Origin: Gemmatimonadaceae bacterium
Lineage (GTDB): Bacteria; Gemmatimonadota; Gemmatimonadetes; Gemmatimonadales; Gemmatimonadaceae
Direction of reading: 5' to 3'
NCBI GenBank assembly: GCA_025362035.1
Contig: JANYIN010000102.1
Coordinates: forward strand, 16,504 to 80,503
DNA length: 64,000 nt
Shown: piece by piece, positions 9,839-22,517 of the stretch
Position numbering within the stretch: the first letter of the stretch is position 1
Layout of the letters: each line of letters opens with the position of its first letter
Notes under the pieces: model-generated
Database searches by the model: none
Seen by the model: only the letters and a program-made list of their open reading frames with translations
What the model was told of the DNA's origin: nothing
Program-made: the position numbers and the translations under genes

Positions 9839-10255
9839 ATGTTCTCGTTTCTTCTCGTCCTGCTCATCATCGACAGCATCGTGCTGATCGCCGCGGTCCT
9901 TCTTCAGTCGGGGAAGGGAAACGGTCTCGCGGCAAGCTTCGGCGGCGTGAGCAGCTCGGCGGACTCGCTGCTCGGCACGCGCCAAGCGGGGAATCTGCTG
10001 ACGCGCGCCAGCTGGTGGGGCGGCGGGCTGTTCCTGTTCCTCGCGTTCGTGCTTTCGCTGGCGTCCACGCGGCAGCGCGCGCCAAAGTCGGTACTCGACC
10101 AGGCCTTTTCGCAACCGCCTGCTCCGGCCGGCGCCCCAGCCGCGAAGCAGGGGACACCGGCGGCCGGCGGCGTGAACCTGACGCCGGCGACCCCGGCTGC
10201 GACAACGCCGGCATCCACCGCACCATCGTCTCCGCCGGCACCCAAGAAGAAGTAG
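9839..10255 (+). CDS. secG: Preprotein translocase subunit SecG
   Basis: 138 residues from the ATG at 9839 (MFSFLLVLLIIDSIVLIAAV); an alternative TTG start 33 bases upstream would add a non-hydrophobic tail. The first transmembrane helix is followed by the SecG loop LLQSGKGNGLAASFGG with SLLGTRQA, then a second helix. SecG helps SecYE move proteins across the inner membrane. The last 50 or so residues form a Pro/Ala/Thr tail ending in three Lys, longer than in E. coli SecG but common in high-GC bacteria. carA begins 4 bases downstream. Confidence 0.92.
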   Translation: MFSFLLVLLIIDSIVLIAAVLLQSGKGNGLAASFGGVSSSADSLLGTRQAGNLLTRASWWGGGLFLFLAFVLSLASTRQRAPKSVLDQAFSQPPAPAGAPAAKQGTPAAGGVNLTPATPAATTPASTAPSSPPAPKKK

Positions 10256-10259
10256 GCGC

Positions 10260-11375
10260 GTGACGCAGCTCCCAACCGCGCCAGGGTTTCTCCTCCTCGA
10301 GGACGGAACCCTGTTTCACGGTGTGCTCCACGGCACGCTGGGAACGACCGTCGCCGAGGTCGTTTTCACCACGAACATGAGCGGATACCAGGAGGTCTTT
10401 ACCGACCCTTCGTATCTCGGCCAAGTCGTCGTGATGACGGCTCCCATGATCGGCAACTACGGGGTGAATCCGGCCGATCCGGAGTCCGGCGCGCCGCAGG
10501 TGGCCGGGGTCGTGGTACGCGAGCTTTCCCGCTGGTACTCCAACTGGCGCGCCGAGGGCGGACTGGCGAGTTATCTGGCGGCGGCACAAATCCCTCTGCT
10601 CGAAGGCATTGACACACGTCGCCTCACACGACACCTGAGGACCGTGGGGGTCATGCGCGGGGCCATCGCCGCGGGCGAGTCGCCCTCCACCGAGGTGCGC
10701 GCGGCTGTCGAGGCGTGCCCGTCCATGGAAGGGCTCGATCTCGCGTCACGCGTCACCACGGGAGCGCCGTACGCGTGGGGAAACCCGCAGGCGTCGCATC
10801 ACATCGTCGCCTATGACTTCGGCATCAAGCGGAACATCCTTCGGCTGTTCGACGACGCCGGCTGTCGCGTGACCATCGTGCCGGCCCAGACGCCGGCGGA
10901 CGTGGTACTCGACATGAAGCCCAACGGCGTCTTCCTGTCGAACGGTCCGGGCGATCCGGACGCTATCGCCTACGCACCGGACACTATTCGCACGTTGGCG
11001 GAGCGCGAGGTGCCTATCTTTGGTATCTGCTTGGGGCACCAGCTCTTGGCGCTCACGTTCGGCGCCTCGACCGAGAAGATGCCTTACGGCCATCGGGGCG
11101 GAAATCACCCCGTGCGCGAAATCGAAACGGGGCGGATCCTGATCACCTCCCAGAATCACGGCTTCTCCGTTCGCGGCACCGAACAAGCGATTCCCGGCGC
11201 GCCGGCGCTTGAGGTCACGCACGTCAATCTGAACGACGGAACGGTGGAAGGCCTGCGCCATCGGGAGCTGCCCATCTTCGCCGTTCAATACCACCCGGAA
11301 GCGGCCCCGGGACCACACGACGCGCGTCCGCTATTTGGGCAGTTCATGGAAACCGTCCGAAAATCAGAGCCCTGA
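10260..11375 (+). CDS. carA: Carbamoyl-phosphate synthase, small (glutaminase) subunit
   Basis: 371 residues from GTG. The N-terminal CPSase small-chain domain includes FTTNMSGYQEVFTDPSY. The C-terminal class I glutamine amidotransferase has nucleophile Cys257 in FGICLGHQ and the His/Glu pair in QYHPEA. It releases ammonia from glutamine for the CarB subunit, feeding pyrimidine and arginine synthesis. carB is not in this window. It sits 4 bases after secG and is followed by a new promoter for the HU gene. Confidence 0.95.
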   Translation: MTQLPTAPGFLLLEDGTLFHGVLHGTLGTTVAEVVFTTNMSGYQEVFTDPSYLGQVVVMTAPMIGNYGVNPADPESGAPQVAGVVVRELSRWYSNWRAEGGLASYLAAAQIPLLEGIDTRRLTRHLRTVGVMRGAIAAGESPSTEVRAAVEACPSMEGLDLASRVTTGAPYAWGNPQASHHIVAYDFGIKRNILRLFDDAGCRVTIVPAQTPADVVLDMKPNGVFLSNGPGDPDAIAYAPDTIRTLAEREVPIFGICLGHQLLALTFGASTEKMPYGHRGGNHPVREIETGRILITSQNHGFSVRGTEQAIPGAPALEVTHVNLNDGTVEGLRHRELPIFAVQYHPEAAPGPHDARPLFGQFMETVRKSEP

Positions 11376-11387
11376 AAGTGCTTTAAG

Positions 11388-11404
11388 CTCTTGACACACA
11401 AGAG
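11388..11404. promoter_or_regulatory. Perfect inverted repeat over the -35 of the HU promoter (possible operator)
   Basis: CTCTTG-acaca-CAAGAG is a perfect 6+6 inverted repeat with a 5-base centre, covering the TTGACA at 11391-11396. A dimeric repressor bound here would block RNA polymerase. The symmetry is seen directly; the role is inference. Confidence 0.4.
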
Positions 11405-11420
11405 TTAACGCGGATAAGTT
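11391..11420 (+). promoter_or_regulatory. Promoter of the HU-family gene
   Basis: TTGACA (11391-11396) is a perfect -35. After 18 bases comes TAAGTT (11415-11420); GATAAG with a 16-base spacer is an alternative -10 reading. The ATG lies about 46 bases downstream. The 18-base spacer and TAA-S-TT -10 match the promoters proposed for nuoA, acpP and dcd. Confidence 0.6.
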
Positions 11421-11465
11421 CGATCAGCTTGTACCCCCTCCGCTGCCCGCTTTGAGGCACTGCTC

Positions 11466-11810
11466 ATGACGAAAGCCGATCTGGTCGAGCGGGTAACCGC
11501 CCAGATTTCCCGCACGGCCGGTCCGATGATCTCGAAGAAGGACTGCGCCCGTGTGGTCGATTCCTTCCTCGATGCCATCAAGGAGGCGTTACAGGAGCAG
11601 AAGAACATCGAGGTCCGCGGCTTCGGGACGTTCAAGATCCGTCACCGCAAGACCCGCATGGCGCGCAACCCTCGCACTGGGTCTCCTGTAGAAGTCTCCG
11701 CCCGCCCCGTGCCGGTGTTCAAGCCGAGCAAGGAACTGAGAGCGATGGTGGCGAACATCTCCATCGAGGAGCTCGAACACGAGAGCGAATACGAGGAGAC
11801 GGACGTCTAA
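11466..11810 (+). CDS. HU/IHF-family nucleoid DNA-binding protein
   Basis: 114 residues. MTKADLVERVTAQ, a helical dimerisation region, then VRGFGTFKIRHRKTRMARNPRTG is the HU/IHF signature with the DNA-minor-groove arm RNPRTG. VPVFKPSKEL matches the usual HU end (about residue 92). An acidic tail of about 20 residues (EELEHESEYEETDV) extends beyond the normal 90-residue HU length. The protein bends DNA and compacts the nucleoid. It is monocistronic, with its own promoter and a strong hairpin after it. Confidence 0.92.
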   Translation: MTKADLVERVTAQISRTAGPMISKKDCARVVDSFLDAIKEALQEQKNIEVRGFGTFKIRHRKTRMARNPRTGSPVEVSARPVPVFKPSKELRAMVANISIEELEHESEYEETDV

Positions 11811-11833
11811 CCGCAGTCCGCATCGACGTTTGA

Positions 11834-11854
11834 GCCCCGGCCGCGCGCCGGGGC
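11834..11854 (+). terminator. Hairpin terminator after the HU gene
   Basis: GCCCCGGC-cgcgc-GCCGGGGC is a perfect 8-bp stem with a 5-base loop, 23 bases after the HU stop, followed by TTCGCATTT. The T-run is weak but the position fits termination. Confidence 0.7.
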
Positions 11855-11978
11855 TTCGCATTTGAGAGTCTCGCCAGAGGGTCGGCGGACCGCGTGCTCG
11901 GCAACCGACGACGGTGGAGTCTTTCGGATTCAGCACGGGGAACTTTCGCTCCGTCGCGCGGCTCTGTACCATCCAGCC

Positions 11979-12221
11979 ATGAGCGTTACCGTTCTGCTCT
12001 TCGCCTCGTATGCCGATGCGTTCGGCTCACCCAGTGTCTCGCTGGAAATAGCGCCCGGCGCGACGGTGGCGGACGTGCTCGCCGCCTGCCGGCAACACCC
12101 GGGCGGAGACCGCCTGCCTGCTGCGCCAATGGTTGCGGTCAACCAGCGATACGCGGCGGTCTCCACCCCGGTCCACGCCGGTGATGAAGTCGCGCTCATT
12201 CCTCCGGTCGCCGGCGGATGA
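11979..12221 (+). CDS. moaD: Molybdopterin synthase sulfur carrier subunit
   Basis: 80 residues from the ATG at 11979; the upstream extension of the frame is not family-like. The N-terminal strand VTVLLFASYADAFG and the C-terminal IPPVAGG end in the Gly-Gly that is thiocarboxylated by MoeB. It donates sulfur to the MoaE catalytic subunit to convert precursor Z to molybdopterin. It overlaps moaE by 4 bases (ATGA). An upstream hairpin ends the HU transcript; no clear promoter was found in the 124 bases between. Confidence 0.9.
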   Translation: MSVTVLLFASYADAFGSPSVSLEIAPGATVADVLAACRQHPGGDRLPAAPMVAVNQRYAAVSTPVHAGDEVALIPPVAGG

Positions 12222-12660
12222 CCATCGACGGCCGGCTTGTTCGCGAGTCAATCGACCCGTCGGCACTGGTACGGGAAGTGGCCCGTTCAGCTCATGGCGC
12301 CATCGTGCTTTTTCTGGGCGTGGTGCGCGACGTGAACGACGGCCGAGCGGTGGCAGGCATCGAGTACACCGCGTACGAGGCGATGGCGTGCTCGGAACTG
12401 CGCGCCATCGCGCGTGAGGCCGCGGATCGATTCGGCTCGTCAGACGTCCTCATCGTCCATCGGTTGGGCGAGCTTTCGCTGGAAGACGCGAGCGTAGGGA
12501 TTGCCGTGGCGCACGCGCATCGTGACGAGGCCTACGCGCTGTCGCGCTGGACGATCGAGCAACTCAAACGCCGGGTGCCCATCTGGAAGCAGGAACACTA
12601 TGTGGATGGCACGCGCGACTGGGTGGATCCGAGCGGCCGATCGGTGGCGGGGGTGACGCC

Positions 12661-12664
<4 letters not shown>
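12218..12664 (+). CDS. moaE: Molybdopterin synthase catalytic subunit
   Basis: 148 residues. GAIVLFLGVVRDVNDGRAV, LEYTAYE-like IEYTAYEAMA, and the catalytic KRRVPIWKQEHYVDG segment are typical of MoaE. It forms a heterotetramer with MoaD and inserts the two dithiolene sulfurs. It overlaps moaD and moaA by 4 bases each, so the three proteins are likely made from one message. Confidence 0.95.
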
Positions 12665-14653
<1,989 letters not shown>

Positions 14654-14659
14654 TCCTGT

Positions 14660-14698
14660 GACGGGCGGCGCTCGGCTGAGCGTCGCCCGTCCCGTTTT
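14660..14698 (+). terminator. Strong intrinsic terminator after mdh
   Basis: A 14-bp stem (14660-14673 with 14678-14691, one G-U pair) closes a GGCT loop and is followed by CCGTTTT. It ends 30 bases before the sdhC ATG. Confidence 0.8.
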
Positions 14699-14728
14699 CG
14701 GAGCGGACCACCAGCGAGTCCAGACGAC

Positions 14729-15412
14729 ATGTGGTTGTTGACGTTGTACCGTTCGACCGTAGGGAAGAAGGCGATCATGGCGGTGACCGGGCTGCTGCTC
14801 GTCGTGTTCGTGATCGGGCATATGGCAGGCAACCTTCAGGTTTTCGTCGGGGCGGCCAGAATGAACGGCTACGCGGCATTCCTGAAGAGCACCGGTGAAC
14901 TGTTGTGGGTCGTACGGCTCGGCCTGCTCGCCGCGGTGCTGCTCCATATCCTGATGGCGCTGCAACTGACGCGCATCAAGGCCGCGGCCCGTCCCGTCGA
15001 CTATCAGAAGCGGCAGCCGCAGGTGAGCACGGTGGCGTCGAGGACGATGCGCTGGGGCGGCGTGTTGCTGCTGGTGTTCATCGTGTTCCACCTCCTGCAT
15101 TTCACCACGGGCACGATCTTTCCGTGGGCGAGCGCGCCCGACGCGCTTCATCCCGAATTCAGCCACACCGACGTGTATGGAAACGTGATGAGCGCGTTTC
15201 ACACGCCGTGGGTCGTGCTGTTTTACGTCGTCGCCATGCTGTTCCTCCTGCTCCATCTCTTTCACGGTGCGTGGAGCTCGGTGCGCACGCTTGGACTGAC
15301 CACGCCGTCCCGGCAGCCGATGAAACGGCACGTGGCCACCGTCGTCGCGCTCGTGGTCTGGCTCGGTTTCACCGCCGTGCCGGTCGCTGTGTTTTTCGGA
15401 GTGATTCGATAG
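14729..15412 (+). CDS. sdhC: Succinate dehydrogenase cytochrome b subunit (type B, five-helix, di-haem)
   Basis: 227 residues with five hydrophobic segments and conserved His in GHMAGNLQVF, LLHILMALQ, FHLLHF and LLHLFHGAW, the haem-ligand pattern of Bacillus/Wolinella-type SdhC. There is a single membrane anchor and no SdhD, which fits a menaquinone-linked enzyme. The sdhA ATG follows the stop directly. No good Shine-Dalgarno is seen; the start follows the family N-terminus LYRSTVGKKAIMAVTG. Confidence 0.93.
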   Translation: MWLLTLYRSTVGKKAIMAVTGLLLVVFVIGHMAGNLQVFVGAARMNGYAAFLKSTGELLWVVRLGLLAAVLLHILMALQLTRIKAAARPVDYQKRQPQVSTVASRTMRWGGVLLLVFIVFHLLHFTTGTIFPWASAPDALHPEFSHTDVYGNVMSAFHTPWVVLFYVVAMLFLLLHLFHGAWSSVRTLGLTTPSRQPMKRHVATVVALVVWLGFTAVPVAVFFGVIR

Positions 15413-17331
<1,919 letters not shown>

Positions 17332-17335
<4 letters not shown>

Positions 17336-18114
17336 GCGGAACGATGAACATGAAGCTGCGTGTCTGGCGCCAGTCATCTCCGGACGCAAAGGGCGCGCTG
17401 AAGGAATACGCGGCGACCGACGTGAGCCCGGACATGTCGTTTCTCGAGATGCTCGACGAGTTGAACGAGCGCCTCATGGAGCAGGGCGAGGTGGCGATCG
17501 CGTTCGACCACGATTGCCGCGAGGGGATCTGCGGGTCGTGCGGCGTGATGATCAACGGCGTGGCGCATGGTCCGATGAAGGGTACGGCGACATGCCAGCT
17601 GCACATGCGCAGCTTCAAGGACGGCGACACCATCGTGATCGAGCCGTGGCGTGCGGCGGCGTTCCCCGTGGTGAAGGATCTGGTGGTCAACCGCGGTGCG
17701 TTCGATCGCATCATTCAGGCGGGCGGGTATGTGTCGGTAGCGACGGGCGCCGCCAAGGACGCGAACAGCATCCCCGTACCGAAGGAGGACTCGGACGCGG
17801 CGATGGATGCGGCGGCGTGCATCGGGTGCGGTGCGTGCGTGGCCGCGTGTCCGAACGGGTCTGCGTCGCTCTTTACGGCGGCGAAGGTCTCGCATCTCGG
17901 ATTGTTGCCGCAGGGGCAGCCGGAGCGGTACCGGCGCGCGCTCAAGATGGTGGCGCAGATGGATCTCGAGAGCTTTGGCGGGTGCACGTTGTTCGGCGAG
18001 TGCATGGAGGCGTGCCCCAAGGAAATCAGCATCGATTTCATCTCGCGGATGAATCGTGACTTTCTGGTTGGCGCGGCAACGGCACCGATGGAGCGTGGGG
18101 GCGGGGAGGACTGA
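17332..18114 (+). CDS. sdhB: Succinate dehydrogenase iron-sulfur subunit
   Basis: 260 residues from GTG overlapping sdhA (an ATG at 17344 is possible). The plant-type 2Fe-2S domain has [19 protein letters not shown] with a later Cys. The C-terminal domain has [14 protein letters not shown] and [15 protein letters not shown] for the 4Fe-4S and 3Fe-4S clusters. It passes electrons from FAD to the haem/menaquinone subunit. It ends convergently with dcd on the other strand. Confidence 0.95.
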
Positions 18115-18131
18115 CGTCGCCGCTGGATTGC

Positions 18132-18143
18132 CGGTTCGAACCG
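18132..18143. repeat. 12-bp perfect palindrome between sdhB and dcd
   Basis: CGGTTCGAACCG is fully self-complementary and lies 17 bases after the sdhB stop. It may be a protein-binding site. The GGTTCGAA core looks like a tRNA T-loop, but no tRNA fold surrounds it. Confidence 0.4.
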
Positions 18144-18181
18144 ACTACCGCGGATTGGAACGGATCAAATAACGCGAGTCT

Positions 18182-18208
18182 CCGCGGATTCCGATCCTAG
18201 ATCCGCGG
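18182..18208. terminator. Possible bidirectional hairpin between convergent sdhB and dcd
   Basis: CCGCGGAT (18182-18189) pairs with ATCCGCGG (18201-18208) across an 11-base loop. The motif CCGCGGAT also occurs at 18148. The right arm lies in the last codons of dcd. There is no T-run, so termination is only plausible. Confidence 0.35.
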
Positions 18209-18751
18209 CAGCGTGACGCCCACCTGGGCCTGGTACTTTCCCTTCTTGTCCTTGTACGACACCTGCGGCTCCTCCTCGCCCTTGAAGAAAAGGACCTGAG
18301 CGATGCCTTCGTTCGCGTAGATCTTCGCGGGCAGCGGCGTCGTATTCGAGATCTCGAGTGTCACGAAGCCTTCCCACTCCGGCTCGAACGGCGTGACGTT
18401 CGTGATGATCCCGCACCGCGCGTAGGTGGACTTGCCGACCGTGACGGTGAGGATATTGCGCGGGATCCGGAAGTATTCCACCGAGCGCGCCAGTGCGAAA
18501 CTGTTCGGCGGCACGATGCAGACGTCGCCTTCCCATTCCACGAAGCAGCTGCTCTGGAAGTCTTTTGGATCGACGATGGAGTTCAGCACGTTGGTGAAGA
18601 TCCTGAACTCCCGCGCGACGCGCATGTCGTACCCGTACGAGCTCACCCCGTATGAGATGACCCCGTCGCGAACCTGCCGGTCCTCGAAGGGCTCGATCAT
18701 CCCGTGCTCCTTCGCCATCCGGGTGATCCAGCGGTCTGACATGATGCTCAT
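18197..18751 (-). CDS. dcd: dCTP deaminase
   Basis: 184 residues from the ATG at 18751 ([20 protein letters not shown]), which matches the usual N-terminus; 168 more upstream bases are open but not family-like. [29 protein letters not shown] and [16 protein letters not shown] are Dcd signatures, the last holding the catalytic Glu. It deaminates dCTP to dUTP for dTMP synthesis. It is the only single gene on the minus strand in the central region, convergent with sdhB and divergent from nuoA. Confidence 0.95.
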   Translation of the reverse strand: MSIMSDRWITRMAKEHGMIEPFEDRQVRDGVISYGVSSYGYDMRVAREFRIFTNVLNSIVDPKDFQSSCFVEWEGDVCIVPPNSFALARSVEYFRIPRNILTVTVGKSTYARCGIITNVTPFEPEWEGFVTLEISNTTPLPAKIYANEGIAQVLFFKGEEEPQVSYKDKKGKYQAQVGVTLPRI

Positions 18752-18812
18752 GCGTGGCGCGGGGGAAAGTGTAGGGGAAACCCGCACGACCAGGAGTGCG
18801 GAAAGCGCGCGA

Positions 18813-18842
18813 AAGTTATTCGGCGCGCTCATCAACCGCCAA
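18813..18842 (-). promoter_or_regulatory. Candidate promoter for dcd
   Basis: On the minus strand TTGGCG (18842-18837) is followed after 18 bases by TAACTT (18818-18813), about 60 bases before the dcd ATG. It uses the same -10 and spacer as the nuoA promoter on the other strand. Confidence 0.45.
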
Positions 18843-18899
18843 TGGGTGCGGGGGTAGGACCGACGACGCGCTGTGGTGCAAACCCGGTTGCGCACGCCG

Positions 18900-18929
18900 T
18901 TGACACTTCTTTGCGGCACCGGGTAACTT
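18900..18929 (+). promoter_or_regulatory. Promoter of the nuo operon
   Basis: TTGACA (18900-18905) is a perfect -35. After 18 bases comes TAACTT (18924-18929), 45 bases before the nuoA ATG. It is the only good promoter found ahead of the 14 nuo genes. Confidence 0.6.
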
Positions 18930-18974
18930 CATGCGCTGCAACTTAGTGAAAGTTTTCACGATGTGCGGAGAACC

Positions 18975-19379
18975 ATGGAACGCACGTATCTGCCGGTCTT
19001 GTTGCTCGTAGGATTCGTCGGCGTCAACGCGCTGCTGATCATCCTCCTCTCTCACCTGATCACGCGATCGCGGCCCACCGCGGTCAAGCAGACACCGTAC
19101 GAGTCCGGCATGCCGGTGCTCGGTGACGCGCGCGAGCGCTTCTCCGTGAAGTTCTACATGGTCGCGGTGTTGTTCATCATCTTCGACATCGAGACGGTGT
19201 TCATGATCCCGTGGGGCGCGCACTTCCGGCAGCTGTCCTGCACGGTGGATCTCGTAGGCGGGGCGTGCCCGGCCGGTCAGATCTCGCTGTTTGGGCTCTG
19301 GGAGATGCTCGTGTTCATCGCCATCCTCCTGGTCGGGTTCATCTACGTGTGGAAGAAGGGAGCATTGCAATGGGATTGA
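18975..19379 (+). CDS. nuoA: NADH-quinone oxidoreductase subunit A
   Basis: 134 residues from the ATG at 18975, which has GGAG five bases upstream; a GTG start 12 bases earlier is possible. Three transmembrane helices, with the conserved loop [21 protein letters not shown] and [10 protein letters not shown], are diagnostic. First gene of a complete nuoA-N operon. Its end overlaps the nuoB ATG by 10 bases. Confidence 0.95.
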   Translation: MERTYLPVLLLVGFVGVNALLIILLSHLITRSRPTAVKQTPYESGMPVLGDARERFSVKFYMVAVLFIIFDIETVFMIPWGAHFRQLSCTVDLVGGACPAGQISLFGLWEMLVFIAILLVGFIYVWKKGALQWD

Positions 19380-19996
19380 GCCCACGTCCGGAAACCAGCC
19401 GCGTCACCGTCGATCCGCAATCTCAGGAGAGCTGGGTCACCACGCGACTGGATTTCCTCGTGAACTGGGGCCGAGCGAACTCGCTGTGGCCCATGCCGTT
19501 CGGAACGGCGTGCTGCGCTATCGAGTTCATGGCCTCGGCCGCGAGCAAGTTCGATCTGGCGCGATTCGGGATGGAGCGGATGAGCTTTTCGCCGCGCCAG
19601 GCTGACGTGCTCATCTGCGCGGGGCGTGTACCCTTCAAGCTCGCACCGGTCATCCGCCGCATCTGGCAGCAGATGCCACAGCCCAAGTGGTGCATCTCCA
19701 TGGGGGCGTGTGCGTCGTCCGGCGGCATGTTCGACAACTACGCCGTGGTGCAGGGGATTGACACCATCATTCCCGTGGACGTTTACGTGCCGGGTTGTCC
19801 TCCTCGCCCCGAGGGGCTGATGTACGGAATCATGATGCTGCAGGAGAAGGTGAAGAAGGAGCGGATGGCGGATACCTCGCTCCGGAACGAGATGGAGCCG
19901 GACCCGAACAGTCAGCTCTACATCTCACCGCGCCTCATCGACGAGCTGTCTGAGCCTTTCGGCAATTCCATCAATCAGACGCGGTCTGGCCTGTGA
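19370..19996 (+). CDS. nuoB: NADH-quinone oxidoreductase subunit B (cluster N2)
   Basis: 208 residues from the ATG at 19370; the longer open frame upstream lies inside nuoA. The N2 4Fe-4S ligands are the tandem Cys in [10 protein letters not shown], the Cys in [14 protein letters not shown] and the Cys in [10 protein letters not shown]. It hands electrons to quinone at the NuoB/NuoD interface. It overlaps nuoA and nuoC. Confidence 0.97.
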   Translation: MGLSPRPETSRVTVDPQSQESWVTTRLDFLVNWGRANSLWPMPFGTACCAIEFMASAASKFDLARFGMERMSFSPRQADVLICAGRVPFKLAPVIRRIWQQMPQPKWCISMGACASSGGMFDNYAVVQGIDTIIPVDVYVPGCPPRPEGLMYGIMMLQEKVKKERMADTSLRNEMEPDPNSQLYISPRLIDELSEPFGNSINQTRSGL

Positions 19997-20697
19997 GTGC
20001 GACATTTATTCCGATCGTCGCGGGGCATGCCGAGGGCGTCGACGCGGCGGCGCCCGTGACGCCGAAGAACGTGCCGCATCATGGGGGACCGGCCAATCCG
20101 TCGGCGCAGGCACTGATGGAGAAGTTCGGGAGCGCCGTTCACCGGGTTGACGTGGTGTGGGGCGAAACGACGGTGATCGTCGAGCGCGCGCGCGTGAACG
20201 AGATCGTGCGATGGCTGCACGACGAGCCGTCCCAGCAGTACGACTTCTGCGCTGACGTCACTGCCGTGGAGTTTCGCGATCTGGAGCTGCCCATCGAGGT
20301 AGTGTGGCACCTTCGCTCGCTCCCCTATCGTCGCTTCCTGCGGCTCAAGGCGCTGATCCCCAAGGGGCAGCCCCTGGCAGTGCCGAGCGTGTGGGACATC
20401 CACAAGAGCGTGGACTGGATGGAGCGTGAGTGCTACGACATGTTCGGCATCACGTTCACCGGACACCCCGATCTGCGCCGCATCCTGATGTGGGAGCAGT
20501 ACAAGGAAGGCTTTCCGCTACGTAAGGATTTCCCCCTACGCGGCCGGTTCAGCCGTTCCGAGCAACTTCGCCAGGCGCTGTCGCAGAACCCCGAAGCCAA
20601 GTACAGCATGCAAGAGCTCTCCATCGCCGACGCGTTCGAAGACCTGCCGCGGGACATGCGTCAGCGCCTGAGCGCGGGCGAGAAGGTGGGAGAATAG
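19993..20697 (+). CDS. nuoC: NADH-quinone oxidoreductase subunit C (30 kDa)
   Basis: 234 residues from GTG, overlapping the nuoB stop. The conserved core is [35 protein letters not shown] in part, with ERE-YDMFGI as the family signature. The first 35 or so residues are a variable extension. It is separate from nuoD here, unlike the fused NuoCD of E. coli. Confidence 0.95.
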   Translation: MSATFIPIVAGHAEGVDAAAPVTPKNVPHHGGPANPSAQALMEKFGSAVHRVDVVWGETTVIVERARVNEIVRWLHDEPSQQYDFCADVTAVEFRDLELPIEVVWHLRSLPYRRFLRLKALIPKGQPLAVPSVWDIHKSVDWMERECYDMFGITFTGHPDLRRILMWEQYKEGFPLRKDFPLRGRFSRSEQLRQALSQNPEAKYSMQELSIADAFEDLPRDMRQRLSAGEKVGE

Positions 20698-20699
20698 CG

Positions 20700-22013
20700 A
20701 TGGCGACCACGAAGCGGACGGTCGAAGTCGCGTTGTCCACCACGGGACTGGATTCGCGCGGGCGGCCGCAACGCGTGCCCCTGGTCACGGACCAGTCGGG
20801 GAACCTGGTGCCGGTCACGGCGTCGCCCGCCCTGGAGCCGGAGTTGGAGGGCGACCACATGCTCATCAACATCGGCCCGCAGCACCCGGCAACGCACGGT
20901 GTGCTCCGGCTGGTGCTCGAGCTCGACGGCGAGACGGTCGTACGCTGCATCCCGCATATCGGGTATCTGCACTGCGGGTTCGAGAAGATCGGCGAGTATC
21001 GCCAGTACAACCAGATCATTCCGTGGACCGACCGCGAGGACTATCTCAACTCGCCTGGCAACAACGTGGCATTTGCGCTTGGTGCGGAGCGGCTGTTCGG
21101 CATTGAAATCACCGAGCGGTGCAAGGTGCTCCGGGTCATGGCGATGGAATTGTCGCGGCTCATTTCGCATTGCGTCTGGCTCGGCACGTTCTGCATCGAC
21201 ATCGGCGCCTTCACGCCATTCCTGTGGATTTTCCAGCAGCGCGAGCGCGTGTACACCATGCTCGAGAGCTGGATTGGCGCGCGGCTCACCACGAGCCTGA
21301 CGCGTGTGGGCGGCATGGCCGCGGACATTCCCGACGGGTGGACGGACGATCTCGAGAACTTCGTCCGCACCTTTCCGAAGGTGCTGGCCGAGTGCGACGC
21401 GATGCTGACGAAGAATGCCATCTGGGTGGGGCGCACCGTTGGTCTCGGCGCCATGTCGTCGGCCGAGGCCGTGAACTACGGCTTATCGGGGCCGATGCTG
21501 CGCGCCTCCGGCGTGGCGTACGATGTTCGCAAGGATTTTCCCTATCTCGACTACGAAACGTACGACTTCGACATCGCGGTGGGTCAGGCGGGCGACGTGT
21601 ACGACCGTTATCTCGTACGCCTCGAGGAAATGCGGCAGTCAATCCGCATTCTCGAACAAGCCCTCAAGCGGCTGCCCGACGGCCCAGTGAACGTGGATGA
21701 CCATCGTGTGATCCTGCCGCCGAAGAGCAAGGCGACGAGCGATATGGAGAGCATGATCCATCACTTCAAGCAGGTCATGGAGGGTCCGCGTCCGCCGGTG
21801 GGCGAAGCGTACGTGGCCGTCGAGAGTCCGAAGGGCGAGAAGGGCTACTACATGGTGTCGGATGGCACGTCCAAGCCGGTGCGCTGGCGCATCCGGCCAC
21901 CCTCGTTCGTCAACCTGGCGGCGATCCCGAAGATGGTCGAGGGTCACTTGTTGTCGGACGTCATCGCGATCAACGCGAGCATCGACATCGTCATGGGAGA
22001 AATCGATCGATGA
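20700..22013 (+). CDS. nuoD: NADH-quinone oxidoreductase subunit D (49 kDa)
   Basis: 437 residues. NIGPQHPATHGVLRLVLELD marks the start of the core, followed by HIGYLHCGFEKIGE, which carries the His near quinone, and GAERLFGIEI. About 50 extra residues precede the core, longer than usual. It forms the quinone site with NuoB. It starts 2 bases after nuoC and overlaps nuoE by 4. Confidence 0.96.
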   Translation: MATTKRTVEVALSTTGLDSRGRPQRVPLVTDQSGNLVPVTASPALEPELEGDHMLINIGPQHPATHGVLRLVLELDGETVVRCIPHIGYLHCGFEKIGEYRQYNQIIPWTDREDYLNSPGNNVAFALGAERLFGIEITERCKVLRVMAMELSRLISHCVWLGTFCIDIGAFTPFLWIFQQRERVYTMLESWIGARLTTSLTRVGGMAADIPDGWTDDLENFVRTFPKVLAECDAMLTKNAIWVGRTVGLGAMSSAEAVNYGLSGPMLRASGVAYDVRKDFPYLDYETYDFDIAVGQAGDVYDRYLVRLEEMRQSIRILEQALKRLPDGPVNVDDHRVILPPKSKATSDMESMIHHFKQVMEGPRPPVGEAYVAVESPKGEKGYYMVSDGTSKPVRWRIRPPSFVNLAAIPKMVEGHLLSDVIAINASIDIVMGEIDR

Positions 22014-22516
22014 GCGCGGCGACCCACCAACAGTTCCGCTACGAGCCGGTCTTCGTCGGAAAGCGGAAGGAGGAGCTCGACGAGCTCCTCACGCGCTATC
22101 CCACGAAAATGGCCGCGCTCCTCCCCGCGCTGTGGATCGTGCAGGAAGAGCGCGGTTGGGTACCTGCGGAGGGCATGGCGGAAGTGGCGCACCTGCTGGA
22201 GCTCACGCCCGCGTACGTGAAGGGCGTGGTGACCTTCTACACCATGTATCATCAGCATCCCGTGGCGAAGCACTTCATCCAGGTGTGCACCACGTCGCCG
22301 TGCAACGTCTGCGGTGCCGAGGACGTGGTGAACGCGCTGCTCAAGCACACCGGCTGTGAAGAACTCGGCGTCAACTCAGCGGACGGGAAGTACTGCGTGA
22401 TCGAAGTCGAATGTCTCGGCGCGTGCGGGTTCAACACGCCGTTGATGGTCAATGAGCGGTTCATCGAGTCGGTCACCGTGGATTCGGTGCCTGCGCTCCT
22501 CGCCTCCCTGGGCTGA
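22010..22516 (+). CDS. nuoE: NADH-quinone oxidoreductase subunit E (24 kDa, 2Fe-2S)
   Basis: 168 residues. The thioredoxin-like 2Fe-2S domain has CTTSPCNVCGAEDV and ECLGACGFNTPLMVNE, giving the four-Cys pattern of NuoE cluster N1a. It sits with NuoF at the NADH end of the peripheral arm. nuoF starts one base after its stop. Confidence 0.95.
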   Translation: MSAATHQQFRYEPVFVGKRKEELDELLTRYPTKMAALLPALWIVQEERGWVPAEGMAEVAHLLELTPAYVKGVVTFYTMYHQHPVAKHFIQVCTTSPCNVCGAEDVVNALLKHTGCEELGVNSADGKYCVIEVECLGACGFNTPLMVNERFIESVTVDSVPALLASLG

Positions 22517-22517
22517 C

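Noticed and set aside
18131..18145. tRNA T-arm (GGTTCGAA) between sdhB and dcd
   Set aside because: The stem around the loop does not pair as a T-arm and no acceptor, D or anticodon arm is present.
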